Shown: piece after piece, positions 24,501-36,400 of the stretch
Layout of the letters: each line of letters begins with the position of its first letter
Position numbering within the stretch: position 1 is the first letter of the stretch
DNA from: Escallonia rubra
Lineage: Eukaryota; Streptophyta; Magnoliopsida; Escalloniales; Escalloniaceae
DNA: 64,000 bases
Reading direction: 5' to 3'
Assembly: GCA_033065855.1 (NCBI GenBank)
Contig: JAVXUO010000408.1
Span: 62,001-126,000, forward strand
Translations under genes and position numbers: made by a program
The notes under the pieces: model-generated
Database searches by the model: none
What the model saw: the letters and a program-made list of their open reading frames with translations, nothing else
Told to the model about the DNA's origin: nothing

Positions 24501-26858
24501 TCGAAATGCTACTTTACGCTTTGTGAGTTCATCATTGGCCTAAAAAGTACTTTACGGATTTTTCGGGCAAAAATCGCGAACCGGTGTCCGGATCGAGCGC
24601 TGAAAGGGCCGTTCGGCCAAAAAAATAGCTAACAGCTCCGGAATGGCGCGAAATCCTGGGGAATGGAACTTCCCAACATCCTAGGGTTCTCGTAAAAGTT
24701 TCGCGCGAAATCGCGCTAGCTTGGTATTTTAAATTAGACTGCGAAGGTACACGGTTCCCCGTATCAGTTAGCCCCTTTACAGTCTTTGGAAAAATCTGAA
24801 ATTTTTACCTGATACAGATCCTTTTAGAATAACTAGGGTCTCTGTTTTGCACTTTGGCCAAATCACGCTCTAGATATTTTTTATAAACTCGTGAAAAAAC
24901 TGTCTAATTAAAGGGCGAGCGCTGAAAGGGCCGTTCGGCCAAAAAAATAGCTAACGGCTCCAGAATGGCGCAAAATTCTGGGGAATGGAACTTCCCAACA
25001 TCCTAGGCTTCTCGTAAAAGTTTCGCGTGAAATCGCGCTAACTTGGTATTTTAAATTAGACTGCGAAGGTACACGGTTCCCCATATCAGTTAGCCCCTTT
25101 ACAGTCTTTGGAAAAATCTGAAATTTTTACCTGATATATATCCTTTCAGAATAACTAGGGTCTCTTTTTTGTACTTTGGCCAAATCATGCTCTAGCTATT
25201 TTTTATAAATTCGTGAAAAAACTGTCTAATTAAAGGGCGAGCGCTGAAAGAGCCGTTCGGCCAAAAAAATAGCTAACGGCTCTGGAATGGCGTGAAATCC
25301 TAGGGAATGGAACTTCCCAACATCCTAGGGTTCTCGTAAAAGTTTCGCGCGAAATCGCGCTAGCTTGGTATTTTAAATTAGACTACGAAGGTAGACGGTT
25401 CCCCGGATCAGTTAGCCCCTTTACAGTCTTTGGAAAAATCTAAAATTTTTACCTGATACAGATCCTTTCAGAATAACTAGGGTCTCTGTTTTACACTTTG
25501 GCCAAATCATGCTCTAGATTTTTTTTATAAATTCGTGAAAAAACTGTCTAATTAAAGGGCGAGCGCTGAAAGGGCCGTTCGGCCAAAAAAATAGCTAACG
25601 GCTCCGGAATGGCACGAAATCCTGGGGAATGGAACTTACCAACATCCTAGGGTTCTCGTAAAAGTTTCGCGCGAAATCGCCCTAGCTTGGTATTTTAAAT
25701 TAGACTGCGAAGGTACACGGTTCCCCGTATCAGTTAGCCCCTTTACAGTCTTTGGAAATATCTGAAATTTTTACCTGATATAGATCCTTTCAGAATAACT
25801 AGGGTCTCTTTTTTGCACTTTGGCAAAATCTCGCTCTAGGTATCTTTTATAAATTCGTGAAAAACTGTCTATAAATGTAATACGCTATTTTGAATCGCTA
25901 TAAATGTAATACGCTGATTTGTATAAACCTAACATTGAATTATAAGGAAATTCAAAATACTTACTTGTTGTGACTTGATGTATTTGAAGAAAAATCTACC
26001 AATCTTCTAGCGATTATCCACCGATCTTCTAGCGCTAAAATTTTTTGGTTTGTGGAGATGAAGTGTGGAGAAGAAGGGTTGGGGGGAGGGGATTATAAAG
26101 AGAGAAAAGTGAGGAAGAAAGAAGAAAAAAGAGGGAAAAAAAATACCCGTGAGTGGTCTCTGCAAAGTGCCCGAATAGGCTGCAAAAAAAATTTGGAAGG
26201 ACAGTCACGGGGGAGGGAAGGACGCGCGTGGGGGGGGGGGTGGGGGAGTGCCACGTGGCAGGGGGGAAGGGCAAGCCGCGGGGCCCCTTCACGCGGTTGG
26301 GCCACGTGGCAGGCGCGGGGGAGGCCACATGGCAGGGCCATCAACCAACCGGCGCCCCTTCACGCGGTTGGGCCACGTGGCAGTCGTGGGGGACGCCACG
26401 TGGCAGGCTTGTGCTCGATTTGTTTTTTATTTTTTTTTTGGGAGCCAACCAAAAAATCTGAAATTTTTTGTGTGGGAGCCACCCAAAAAAAAAAAAGTGA
26501 CGCAAAAGCCACCAACCGCTTCTCTTATGTGCGGTTGGTGGGCAAAAAAATTGTTAAAATAAAAAGTAATTACCAACCGCTTCTAAGAGAAGCGGTCGGG
26601 CAAAATTTTTAAAAAAAAAATTGTCCCAACCGCGTATAAGAGAAGCGGTTGGGTGGAGTGCTTTTTTGTGGTGGGGCCCACGCCAAAAAGATAATCCTAC
26701 CTAACCGCTTCTCTTACATGCGGTTGGGCTAAAAAAAAAGGAGTGTTTTTTGTGGTGGGGCCCACGACAAAAAGAAATCCTACCCAACCGCTTCTCTTAC
26801 ATGCGGTTGGGTGGAGAAATGTTTTTTAACCGGTGGGTGTGGATCGGTTCCCTATATG

Positions 26859-26938
<80 letters not shown>

Positions 26939-29900
26939 CTGAAGCTAAGGAAAAGTGGCCACATCCACATCATCGCCTACGTGGACACTCTTTTAACTTG
27001 AGATGTAGACTTTCCTATTTTGATTTTTTTAGACTTTTCTATTTTGACTTTTTTAGACTTTCCTATTTTGACATTTTGAAATCATTTTTAATTCATTAAT
27101 CTTTGTCATAATGAATTTCTCTCTCTCGTCTCTCTTGCTCAATTTGATTTAAATTCTTTTTTGCCATTTGAAATTCAACCAATTAAATAAATTTTATATT
27201 TCTCTCTCTTCTATGTCAACATGTCCCATTCAAATATTTTATTTATATCTTTGCATTTTCATAAATTCCTAAGATTTTATTGAAAGTAATTATTTGTATA
27301 TTCCTTTTAATCTTAAATTTTTTCTATTGTTTAGAGAAGTCTAATCTTTTCTCTTAATTTTTCTCCCTAGCTAAGATAATCTCCCTCATTTTATTTTATT
27401 ACAAGTTTATATACATAATTTACTCTCTCATTTTATTTTCAATCCTTTGTTATGTATTTTTATTCTTTTCTTTGCGTCCTTGAGTAAAACAAACCTCAAC
27501 ACACGGGTTATTATAGTTAGAACTATCACTATTATTGTTATTTTTTGGGACACACTATTTCTATCATTTTATATACTATTTTCATCTTTATTTGTTGCTC
27601 AAAGCTAGTAATTATTACTTAAGTTCACTTTTAACGACAAAAAATGGTAGCAAAACTCATATAAAAAGGTGAAAATAATTTTTTAATTATCTTTTGTCAC
27701 TACCAGTTTTGTTATTGTTATTAGGCATTTAAGTACAAGATCTCTCAATCAGTATTTTGACAGTTGTTGCTCCCATATATGTACAACACATGGATCAAAA
27801 CTAGCTATATATGAAAGTCGAAACTGAGATAAAGTAACATTCTCTTTCCTACTTGGCATGTCTCTCTTTATGCCATTTGACATTCAATCAGTTAAAAGAA
27901 ACTGTATTTTCTCTCTCTTCCACGTCAGCATGTCTCACTAAAAAACAAATATCTCTCTCTCAAATTTATATTTATATCTCTCATTCAAGTCTTGAAACTT
28001 TCCTAAATTTTACACAAGTCCAATATATTTTCACAATCTAACAAAATTAAGCTCCTTCCTTTTATTTTAACATAAGTCATACACACACGAGCGTGCGCGC
28101 ATATACATATATAGACTTATATATACATATAGGGCCCTGATCAGGGTCTACCGGTGGATAATATCCACCGGACCGCAACTCCTATGTGCGGTTTGCATGA
28201 TTGATTTTTTTTACACCCACCCACCATGCGGTCCCCCTTCCTGCCAGCCATGTGGCAGCCGGCGGCCCCCAGTCCCCCTTCCTACCTGCCACGTGGCAGG
28301 GGGTCCCCCACTCCCCCTTCCCTGCCTGCCACGTGGCACCCCCCTCCGGTCCCTCCCCCCGAAATCCGCAACACCATTTTGCGGCCCCCCTGCCACGTGC
28401 CCGGTTCCCCGTCCTTTTTTCGACGTTTCTCTACTTTCTTTCATCTATCTCCCTCATTTTTTCCTCTTTATAAACCCTTCTCCCCGAACCATTTCTTCCA
28501 CTCCCCATCATCTTTACCGACACACACTTCATACTCCATATCTCACTTACAAAAAATTTTACGCTAGAAGATCGGTGGATTTTTCTTGAGCAATATATCA
28601 AGTTAAAACAAGTAAGTATTTTGAATTTTCTTATAATTCAATGTTAATTTCAAAGTGTTCTTACCAATGATTTGTTTAAATTGTGTTTAGCTTAAATTGT
28701 TCTTACCATAGTCTAAAATTCGTGTTTTTTAAGAGTTTGAAATTAGGGATTGAACTAGCGTTTATTAGTGAATATTCATTCGAAGTCAAAAAATAGTCAT
28801 TTTTTTAGGGCGTCAAAATTTGATTTTTCACGAATTTATAAAAAATAGCTAGAGCTAGATTTTGCCAAAGTTCAAAAAAGAGACCCTAGCTATTTTTAAA
28901 AGATGTATATCAGGAAACAAGTTCAGATTTTTCCCTGGACTGGAAATGGGTCAACTGATACGGGGAACCTTGTAACTTCGCAGTGTAATTTAAAATATCA
29001 AACTAGGATGTTGGGAAGTTCTGTTTCCCCGGAATTTGTGCCATTCCGATGTCGTTAGCTATTTTTTTGGCCGAACGGGCTTTTAAGCGCTCGATTTGGA
29101 CACCGGTTCCGGATTTTTGGGTGAAACTTTTGTAAAATACTTTTTAGATCAAGAATGAATTCAGGAAGCTTAAAATAGCATTTCAAAGCACTTTTGAGAT
29201 TTTCCGATGCCAGGGGGCAGTTCGGTAATTTGCCACCCCGAGAGGGGTATTTTGCTAATTCTACACTATTAAGTCTACAACGACTATAATTTCCAGAAAG
29301 TTAAGTCAAACACCTGAAAGTTGCGCGAAAATATAGCATGACAAAGTTGCGCGACAATATAGCATGATATTGAACCCACGGGGGCGTTTCGGTAATTTGC
29401 CGCCCATCGGGGGCATTTCAGTCATTTTCCTGTCAAAATTTTCCGAATGGCCTTTAGTTCGGGAATGGGTGTAAGACACCCGAAAAGTTATTTTAAAGTT
29501 GTTCTGAGATGTTTTCATAGGCTGGAAAGGGGTCAACTGATACGGAAAACCTTGTAACTTTGCAATGTAATTTAAAATATCAAGCTAGCACGATTTCGCG
29601 CGAAACTTTTATGAGAACCCTAGGATGTTGGGAAGTTCCGTTTCCCCAGAATTTGCGCCATTCCAATGTCGTTAGCTATTTTTTTTGGCCGAACAGGGTT
29701 TTAAGCGCTCGATCCAGACACCGGTTCGGGATTTTTGGGCAAAAATCCCGAAAAATACTTTTTAGTTCAAGAATGAATTGAGGAAGCTTAAAATTGCATT
29801 TTAAAGCACTTTTGAGATTTTCCGATGCCAGGGGGCATTTCGATAATTTGCCACCCCGATAGATGTGTTTTGGTAATTCTACAATGTTAAGTTTATCAAA

Positions 29901-32077
29901 CGACTTTTTTGTCCAGAAACCTAAGTAAAACACCTGAAAGGCTGTTTTGAAGCTGATTTGGGGTTCGGAGTGGGTGATAATGAACCCCCGGGGGCGTTTC
30001 GGTAATTTGCCGCCCATCGGGGGCATTTGGTAAGCAGCTCTAGAACGGGCATCCGACCAAAATATATTAGTAATGCGGTTCTCGTCATCCAGTTGGAGAC
30101 TATAGAAAAAGCCAGAATTCTCACTCTGAAGGCGCCTGAAGATATCAAGTGTAGCTTGAGAATCACTCCTACAGGAAGACTCTCTCCTCTGAGCACGAAG
30201 TTCATTTCGGAGGTCTACTTCATTGAAGCTCAACTTGTCAACCCCCCCAGCCCAGCTTGAGAAAACCCCCATCATTTTAGAAGGTTGAACTTTAGCTAGC
30301 CTCGGCCATTGTAAATATCAGTTCTCTGTGTGCTGCACTTATTTCTCGGTGTTGATGAATTTGATCAATCTTACTAGGGGTCATCAACTGATGGTTATGG
30401 CTCAACTCCACTCCCGTGACAACCCAATGGTTTTCACTTTTCCGGTGTACTGCATACACATGGGCCTTGCAGCCGGTACCCGGAAATGTGTCCCGTCTTC
30501 TTTGTCTTGATGGCCCTTCGTCACTGATCCGAACAACCGGGGGTACATGCGGGGCTCCTCTATGACACTCAAATAGTCTTCCACAAATTTGATCTGTATT
30601 GGCCCGTTTTCTAGTCGTCTTAATTCTACTACCGAAACCTATCATTTTCGAATATGCTCTATAGTATGCTTCAACTTTGTCCAGTGTTTGATAAACTTGA
30701 CCCAAGTAAATTTGCCCCCAATGGGCGGCAAATTACCGAAACGCCCCCGGGGGTTCAATATCATGCTATATTCTCGCGCAACTTTGTCATGCTATATTTT
30801 TGCGCAACTTTCAGGTGTTTGACTTAACTTTCTGGAAATTATAGTCGTTGTAGACTTAACAGTGTAGAATTAGGAAAATACCCCTCTCGGGGTGGCAAAT
30901 TACCAAAATGCCCCCTGGCATCGGAAAATCTCAAAAGTGCTTTGAAATGCTATTTTAAGCTTCCTGAATTCATTCTTGATCCAAAAAGTATTTTACAAAA
31001 GTTTTGCCCAAAAATCCGGAACCAGTGTCCGGATCGAGCGCTTAAAAGCCCGTTCGGCCAAAAAATAGCTAACTACATCGGAATGGCGCAAATTCCGGGG
31101 AAATAGAACTTCCCAACATCCTAGGGTTCTCATAAAAGTTTCGCGCGAAATCGCGCTAGTTTGATATTTTAAATTATACTGCGAAGTTACAAGGTTCCCC
31201 GTATCAGTTGACCCCTTTCCACTCCAGGGAAAAATCTGAAATTTGTTCCTGATTTACATCTTTTAAAAATAGCTAGGGTCTCTTTTTTGTACTTTGGCAA
31301 AATCTAGCTCTAGCTATTTTTTATAAATTCGTGAAAAATCCAAATTTTGACGCCCTAAAAAAATGACTATTTTTTGACTTCGAATGAATATTCGCTAATA
31401 AACGCTAGTTCAATCTCTAATTTCAAACTCTGAAAAAACACGAATTTTAGACTATGGTAAGAACAATTTAAGCTAAACACAATTTAAACAAATCATTGGT
31501 AAGAACAATTTGAAATTAACATTGAATTATAAGAAAATTCAAAATACTTACTTGTTTTAACTTGATATATTGCTCAAGAAAAATCCACCGATCTTCTAGC
31601 GTAAAATTTTTTGTAAGTGAGATATGGAGTATGAAGTGTGTGTTGGTAAAGGTGATGGGGAGTGGAAGAATGGTTCGGGGAGAAGGGTTTATAAAGAGGA
31701 AAAAATGAGGGAGAGAGATGAAAGAAAGCAGAGAAACGTCGGAAAAAGGACGGGGAATCGGGCACGTGGCAGGGGGGCCGCAAAATGGTGTTGCGGATTT
31801 CCGGGGGGGGACCGGAGGGGTGCCACGTGGCAGGTAGGGAAGGGGACCGCCTACCACGTGGCAGGCAGGGAAAGGGGGACTGGGGACCCCTGCCACGTGG
31901 CAGGCAGGGAAGGGGGACTGGGGGACCGCCGGCTGCCACGTGGCAGGCAGGAAGGGGGACCGCATGCCGGACGGTTGGGGGGTGGGTTGGTGGGTGTAAA
32001 AAAAAATCAATCATCCAAACCGCACCCCCGAGATGCGGTCCGGTGGATAATATCCACCGGTAGACCCTGATCGGCCC

Positions 32078-32128
<51 letters not shown>

Positions 32129-33115
32129 GAAAGCGAATATAAGGCTAGCCTCACGCAACTTGCGTGAGGCTAGCAGCCGAAACGACGTAGTTTTGGGAAA
32201 AACATATGTAGTCTTTTTTTTTCTTTTTCCTTTTTTCCTATTTCTCTCAGTCCTGTTTTCATTTCCTCTGCGTCTCTTTGTCGGGCCTTCGCAACCCGCC
32301 GCCGCAATCACTGCATATCCTTCCGTCGCCACCCAACCTTCCTCAATCAACTCCCCAATCTTCCTGTACCCACCGCCCAACCTTCCTGAGCCGACTTCCG
32401 TCACCAATCACCACCCCACCTTCCAGCACCGGCCGTCATCACGCCCACTGACAATCATCCTCCTGCCACGATAGTTACCGCCAACACCACAGACAAAACA
32501 CAGTCACAAGCCACCGCCCCACCTTCCTGCGCCGGCCACCATCACACCCACCGTAGCCCATCACCGCCCAACCTTGCTGCACCGGCCACCACCAAACCCA
32601 CCGTCACTAATCACTGCCATAGATTTTGGCGTGACTGAGTTTCATTTCTTCAGCAGAGAGAACCTTGGTCAATGTTCATTTGGGTTCTTAAATCAAAATT
32701 CATTGGCAGAAAGGAAGCCATAATATTATTTGCCTTTTTCTTTTGCTTTGCCTCTGAACGAGACCCTATCCAGCAATCAATAAGAGTTTTCAATGGGTTT
32801 TGTAATGAACTTTGAACATTAATTCGGGTTGAACTCAGCAACCCAACAATCAATCAGAGAAGAAAAACGGGGAGAAGGGAGAGAGAGAAAACAAGGGAAA
32901 TAAATTGGGTGACGGTGGCCGGCGCAAGAAGGTTATGGCGATGATGGTTGACGGTGGGTGTGGGTTGCGAGGGCCCGACAGAGAGACGCAAAGGAAAGGA
33001 AAACAGGGACCGAGAGAAATAGGAAAAAAGGAAAAAAAAAAAAAAAGACTACATATGTTTTTCCCAAAACTACGTTGTTTCGGCCGCTAGCCTCACGCAA
33101 GTTGCGTGAGGCTAG

Positions 33116-33187
<72 letters not shown>

Positions 33188-33310
33188 CTAGCGCTAGCAC
33201 GTTGCTAGCGCTGTTTTGCCGTCCGCTATATAATGTAGCGGACGGTAAATTATCGTCCGCTACATTATATAGCGGACGGCAAAACAGCGCTAGCAACGTG
33301 CTAGCGCTAG

Positions 33311-33401
<91 letters not shown>

Positions 33402-36400
33402 ATCTCACAAATTAAAAGGTTTTTATTTTTATTTTTTGGAAGCAATATACAAACTAAAAACGACTTAATTTTTTAAAATACGTCAAAATATCAAAATAGA
33501 TGTTTCTTTAAGAAATTAGTTTTACCTAAATAGCTCAAACTTAAAAATGAAAATCATATACACCTAAGAAATGCAAAGAAAAGGAATCACACCTTATTTG
33601 ACTTAATGTTCAGATAAACTTTAAAATGCCAAAATAAAAATTATCTTTCACAAATTAATTTTTAGTTAAATTACTTGAATCTCTTAGACTGAAATCATAT
33701 ACTTCTTTTACATGCAAAAAAAAAACAAAAAACAAAACAAAACAAAAAAGAAAAGAAACTCAAATAAGTATCAAGTCATAAACACATTACTCGCGCTTTT
33801 AGAAATTCTAACCAAGAAATAATGTAAAAACATGACAGACAAAATTATATATTTAAATAAATGTTATATCTCATAAGTTGGAGATTTTTTTATTCTATAC
33901 TTAATTAATAAACTAAATCATTGGTATTTCATTATGACTTTTAATTTATCACCTGAAGTATTAAACAAGATAAGAATAAAAAATCTAAAGTGCAAAAGTT
34001 AAGTAAAGATAAAAAGTTTGGTACTTTTACTTGCGCTATAGAAAAAACTTTAAATAAGAAAGAATGTAAAAACATGAGAGACAAAATTATATATTGAAAT
34101 AATTAAAGCTTACAAGGAGTTAATATGATTACTAGCACTTAAACACACTTAAACATAAAAAATATTAGTAATCGTTAAAATAAATGTTGTACCCCATAAT
34201 TTCGGATGTAAAATTACTTTATACTCTGAATCAATAAATAAAATTATTTGTATTTTGGCGTTACTATGATAACTTGAATATATTATAAAGTTAGAACTCA
34301 ATCAACTATCTACAAAGCAAAAATATAAAGTAAGTGAACGTATAAAAGAATTTTTTAACCCAACGCCATTATATCTTTTTCTTTCACAGTCTATACAATA
34401 AACTAGACGTCAACAAAGTTTTTTTCCATTTGACATATCTTTTATTCAATCACATAGTAGTATAATAATTACTAAAAAAGAATCATATGATCGTTCATTA
34501 TCTTTAACTATCTTGTGTAATTGTACGGTATTTCAAGAAGGTAGTAAATGTGGAATTAGTCCGGTATTTACTATTTTGGAACATTTTTAGTTTTACACAT
34601 TTTTTAGTTTCTTTTGATTATGAAGATACTTATATGTGAACTGCATGAACGTGACATATTTTAAATTTGATGGTTCGCTTCACGCGAATATAAATAAAGC
34701 GTAGTTTAAAACCATCGAGATAACGCTTAAGTACCAACCTTAACTCTACCAAAGTATATTGACACTCAAACGTACGGATACATAAATCCTTAAACAGAAC
34801 TGACCCGGGCCTTGCCCAGGATACCGGACTAGTAATAATCACATCATACAAATATATAATAGACGAAGCATTGTGTATTGTGGAGGCGACATGTAAGTTT
34901 TTTTAGTATTCTTTTCATGTTCTACCCCTTTAATTATGCAACACATCATCTTTGTTCAATTTTGCGACACATCATCATATTTACTTTGATGTTTCATTCA
35001 TCTTTTGCCTTTACTTATTAAAGTCACAAATGAATCATGAGTCTTTACAATAATTTATTATTAAAGAATTCACAGGTATTATTGATATAATTTTACTAAA
35101 CCTTATAAGAGTAGAAAAACAGTTCTGCACCTTCTAAAACTTTACCTATTCAATATACTAACACATTATGTTTTAATTTTCACTACTAACACCTTAAAAG
35201 TACTTTTAAAAAAAATCTTATTAATGTAAATACGGAAATCATGTACAAAATCAAAGATTAAAAGTTTGCAAATTAAGATCCTTCGAAAATAATTTACAAA
35301 GTGATATGACTTAAATTTTAAAACTATTTTACGTTTTTTTATATTCTTGAGTGCTTATTTTGTTTTCTTAAAGTAATTTTTAGGTGTTAATAGTTAAAAA
35401 TTAAGCCCTAATATGTTGATGCATTGATAAGTAGAGTTTTTAGAAGGTGTACAATTGATTTTCTACTGATATATAAGGTAAACTAAAATTTTAGCAAAAA
35501 TAGCTACGAATTTATTAATAATAAATCAAAGTAAAGAATCATAATGCATGTGTGATTTTAACAAATACGGATAAAAAGGGAAAGGGCTCAAGAACAAATA
35601 TGATGAAGTGTCGTAAAATTGACCTCAAATTCTAAATTGGGAATCATATACACCAAATCATGTTTGAAATCAAAGAGAAATAATTCACAAATGAAGATCT
35701 TTAAAAAATAATTTACAAAATGATATGACTTAATTCTTAAAAATATTTGTGTTTTTTTATTTATGTTTTTGAGTGTTTATTTTGTTATCTTAAAGTATTT
35801 TCGGAGAGTTAACAGTTAAAATTAAGTCGTAATATGATGATACATTGATTAGGTAGAGTTTTAAAAGGTGTAAAATTGGTTTTTCACTAATATAAGGTAA
35901 ACTAAAATTATTGCAACAATACTTACGAATTTTTTTAATAATAAATCAAAGTAAAGAATTATGATACATGTGTAATTCTAATAAATATGGATAAAAAAGG
36001 AAAGTGACTCGAAAAAAAATGATGATGTGTCTCAAAATTGAGCTTAAATTCTAAATTGGAAATCATATACAGCAATACATGCAAACGATGAAAGAATCAA
36101 AGCGACTATAGCTTATAAATAATGATCTTTCCTTTCTTTTTACGGAAATAATATACAAAGTGAATATGACTTAGTTTTTAAAAATAATTTAAAATACCAA
36201 CATAGCAATTTACTTAAGAAACTAATTTAAAATGTGCGATCTCAATTTCTAAATTGGGAATTATATACACCAATAAATACAAACTAAAAAAGAATCAAGT
36301 TGAATGTGACTTAACTCTTAGTAGTAGTTTTTTTTTTTACTTAACTCTTAAAAGTAGTTAAAATACATAAATAACAGTTTGATTTCACAAATAATTTTTA

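Larger units (their letters stand above)
21551..26852. mobile_element. Foldback element A: 5.3-kb palindrome with internal tandem repeats
   Basis: The ends are GGGAACCGATCCACACCCAC (21551) and its exact inverse (to 26852), both inside TA-repeat DNA. Arms of about 2.4 and 2.8 kb meet near 24050. Each arm, going inward, has small hairpin repeats (CCAACCGC...GCGGTTGG, 21595-21785), a CCACGTGGC cluster, a TATA box, a leader with a GTAAGT donor, a tandem array of about 320-bp units (three left, four right), and then a unique stretch with GGCATTTCGGTAATTTGCC-like strings. No transposase is present. ORFs such as 26052-26612 or 23573-23983 are mirrored low-quality frames. Long TIRs of this kind are found in MULE-type foldback elements, but the superfamily is not proven. 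Confidence 0.85.
28131..32080. mobile_element. Foldback element B: 3.95-kb palindrome with FAR1 fragment in the loop
   Basis: The ends AGGGCCCTGATCAGGGTCTA and, inverted, TGGGGGCCGATCAGGGTCTA are followed by ACCGGTGGATAATATCCACC on both sides, itself a palindrome. The element is flanked by TA-rich repeats. Arms 28131-29415 and 30715-32080 are inverted copies. The loop has an extra copy of the inner module (about 29416-30029) and a FAR1-like coding fragment (30030-30710). The arms carry the same promoter-like module as element A. ORFs in the GC-rich outer arms (for example 32407-31574) are compositional artefacts. Confidence 0.85.
20594..34832 (+). mobile_element. Helitron-like copy 1, split by nested elements
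   Basis: The left part, 20594-21340, starts ATAATAAACGAAGCATTATG. The right part, about 33405-34832, ends with the hairpin CCCGGGCCTTGCCCAGG, ATACCGGA, CTAG (34829-34832) and T. Copy 2 (34855-38205) shows the two halves in one piece. The 12 kb between them holds (TA)n tracts and four foldback elements. No helicase ORF, so non-autonomous. Confidence 0.7.

Noticed and set aside
22440-25870. CRISPR-like array
   Set aside because: Units are about 320-bp contiguous tandem repeats without unique spacers, in a plant genome.
26052-26612. ORFs in the outer arms of palindrome A (186, 104, 102 codons), mirrored at 21846-22240
   Set aside because: They occur on both strands and in both arms with low complexity; they follow GC-rich CCACGTGGC repeats, not a protein family.
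29676-30275. 199-codon ORF as one protein
   Set aside because: Only the first part (to 30030) is FAR1-like; the rest reads through foldback repeat DNA.
21551-32080. Palindromes as assembly artefacts
   Set aside because: The arms differ in repeat number and by point changes, so they are not simple mirrored copies. Long reads would settle it.
31574-32407. 277-codon minus ORF
   Set aside because: Spans element D, a TA tract and the palindrome B terminus; His/Pro/Thr-rich low complexity.
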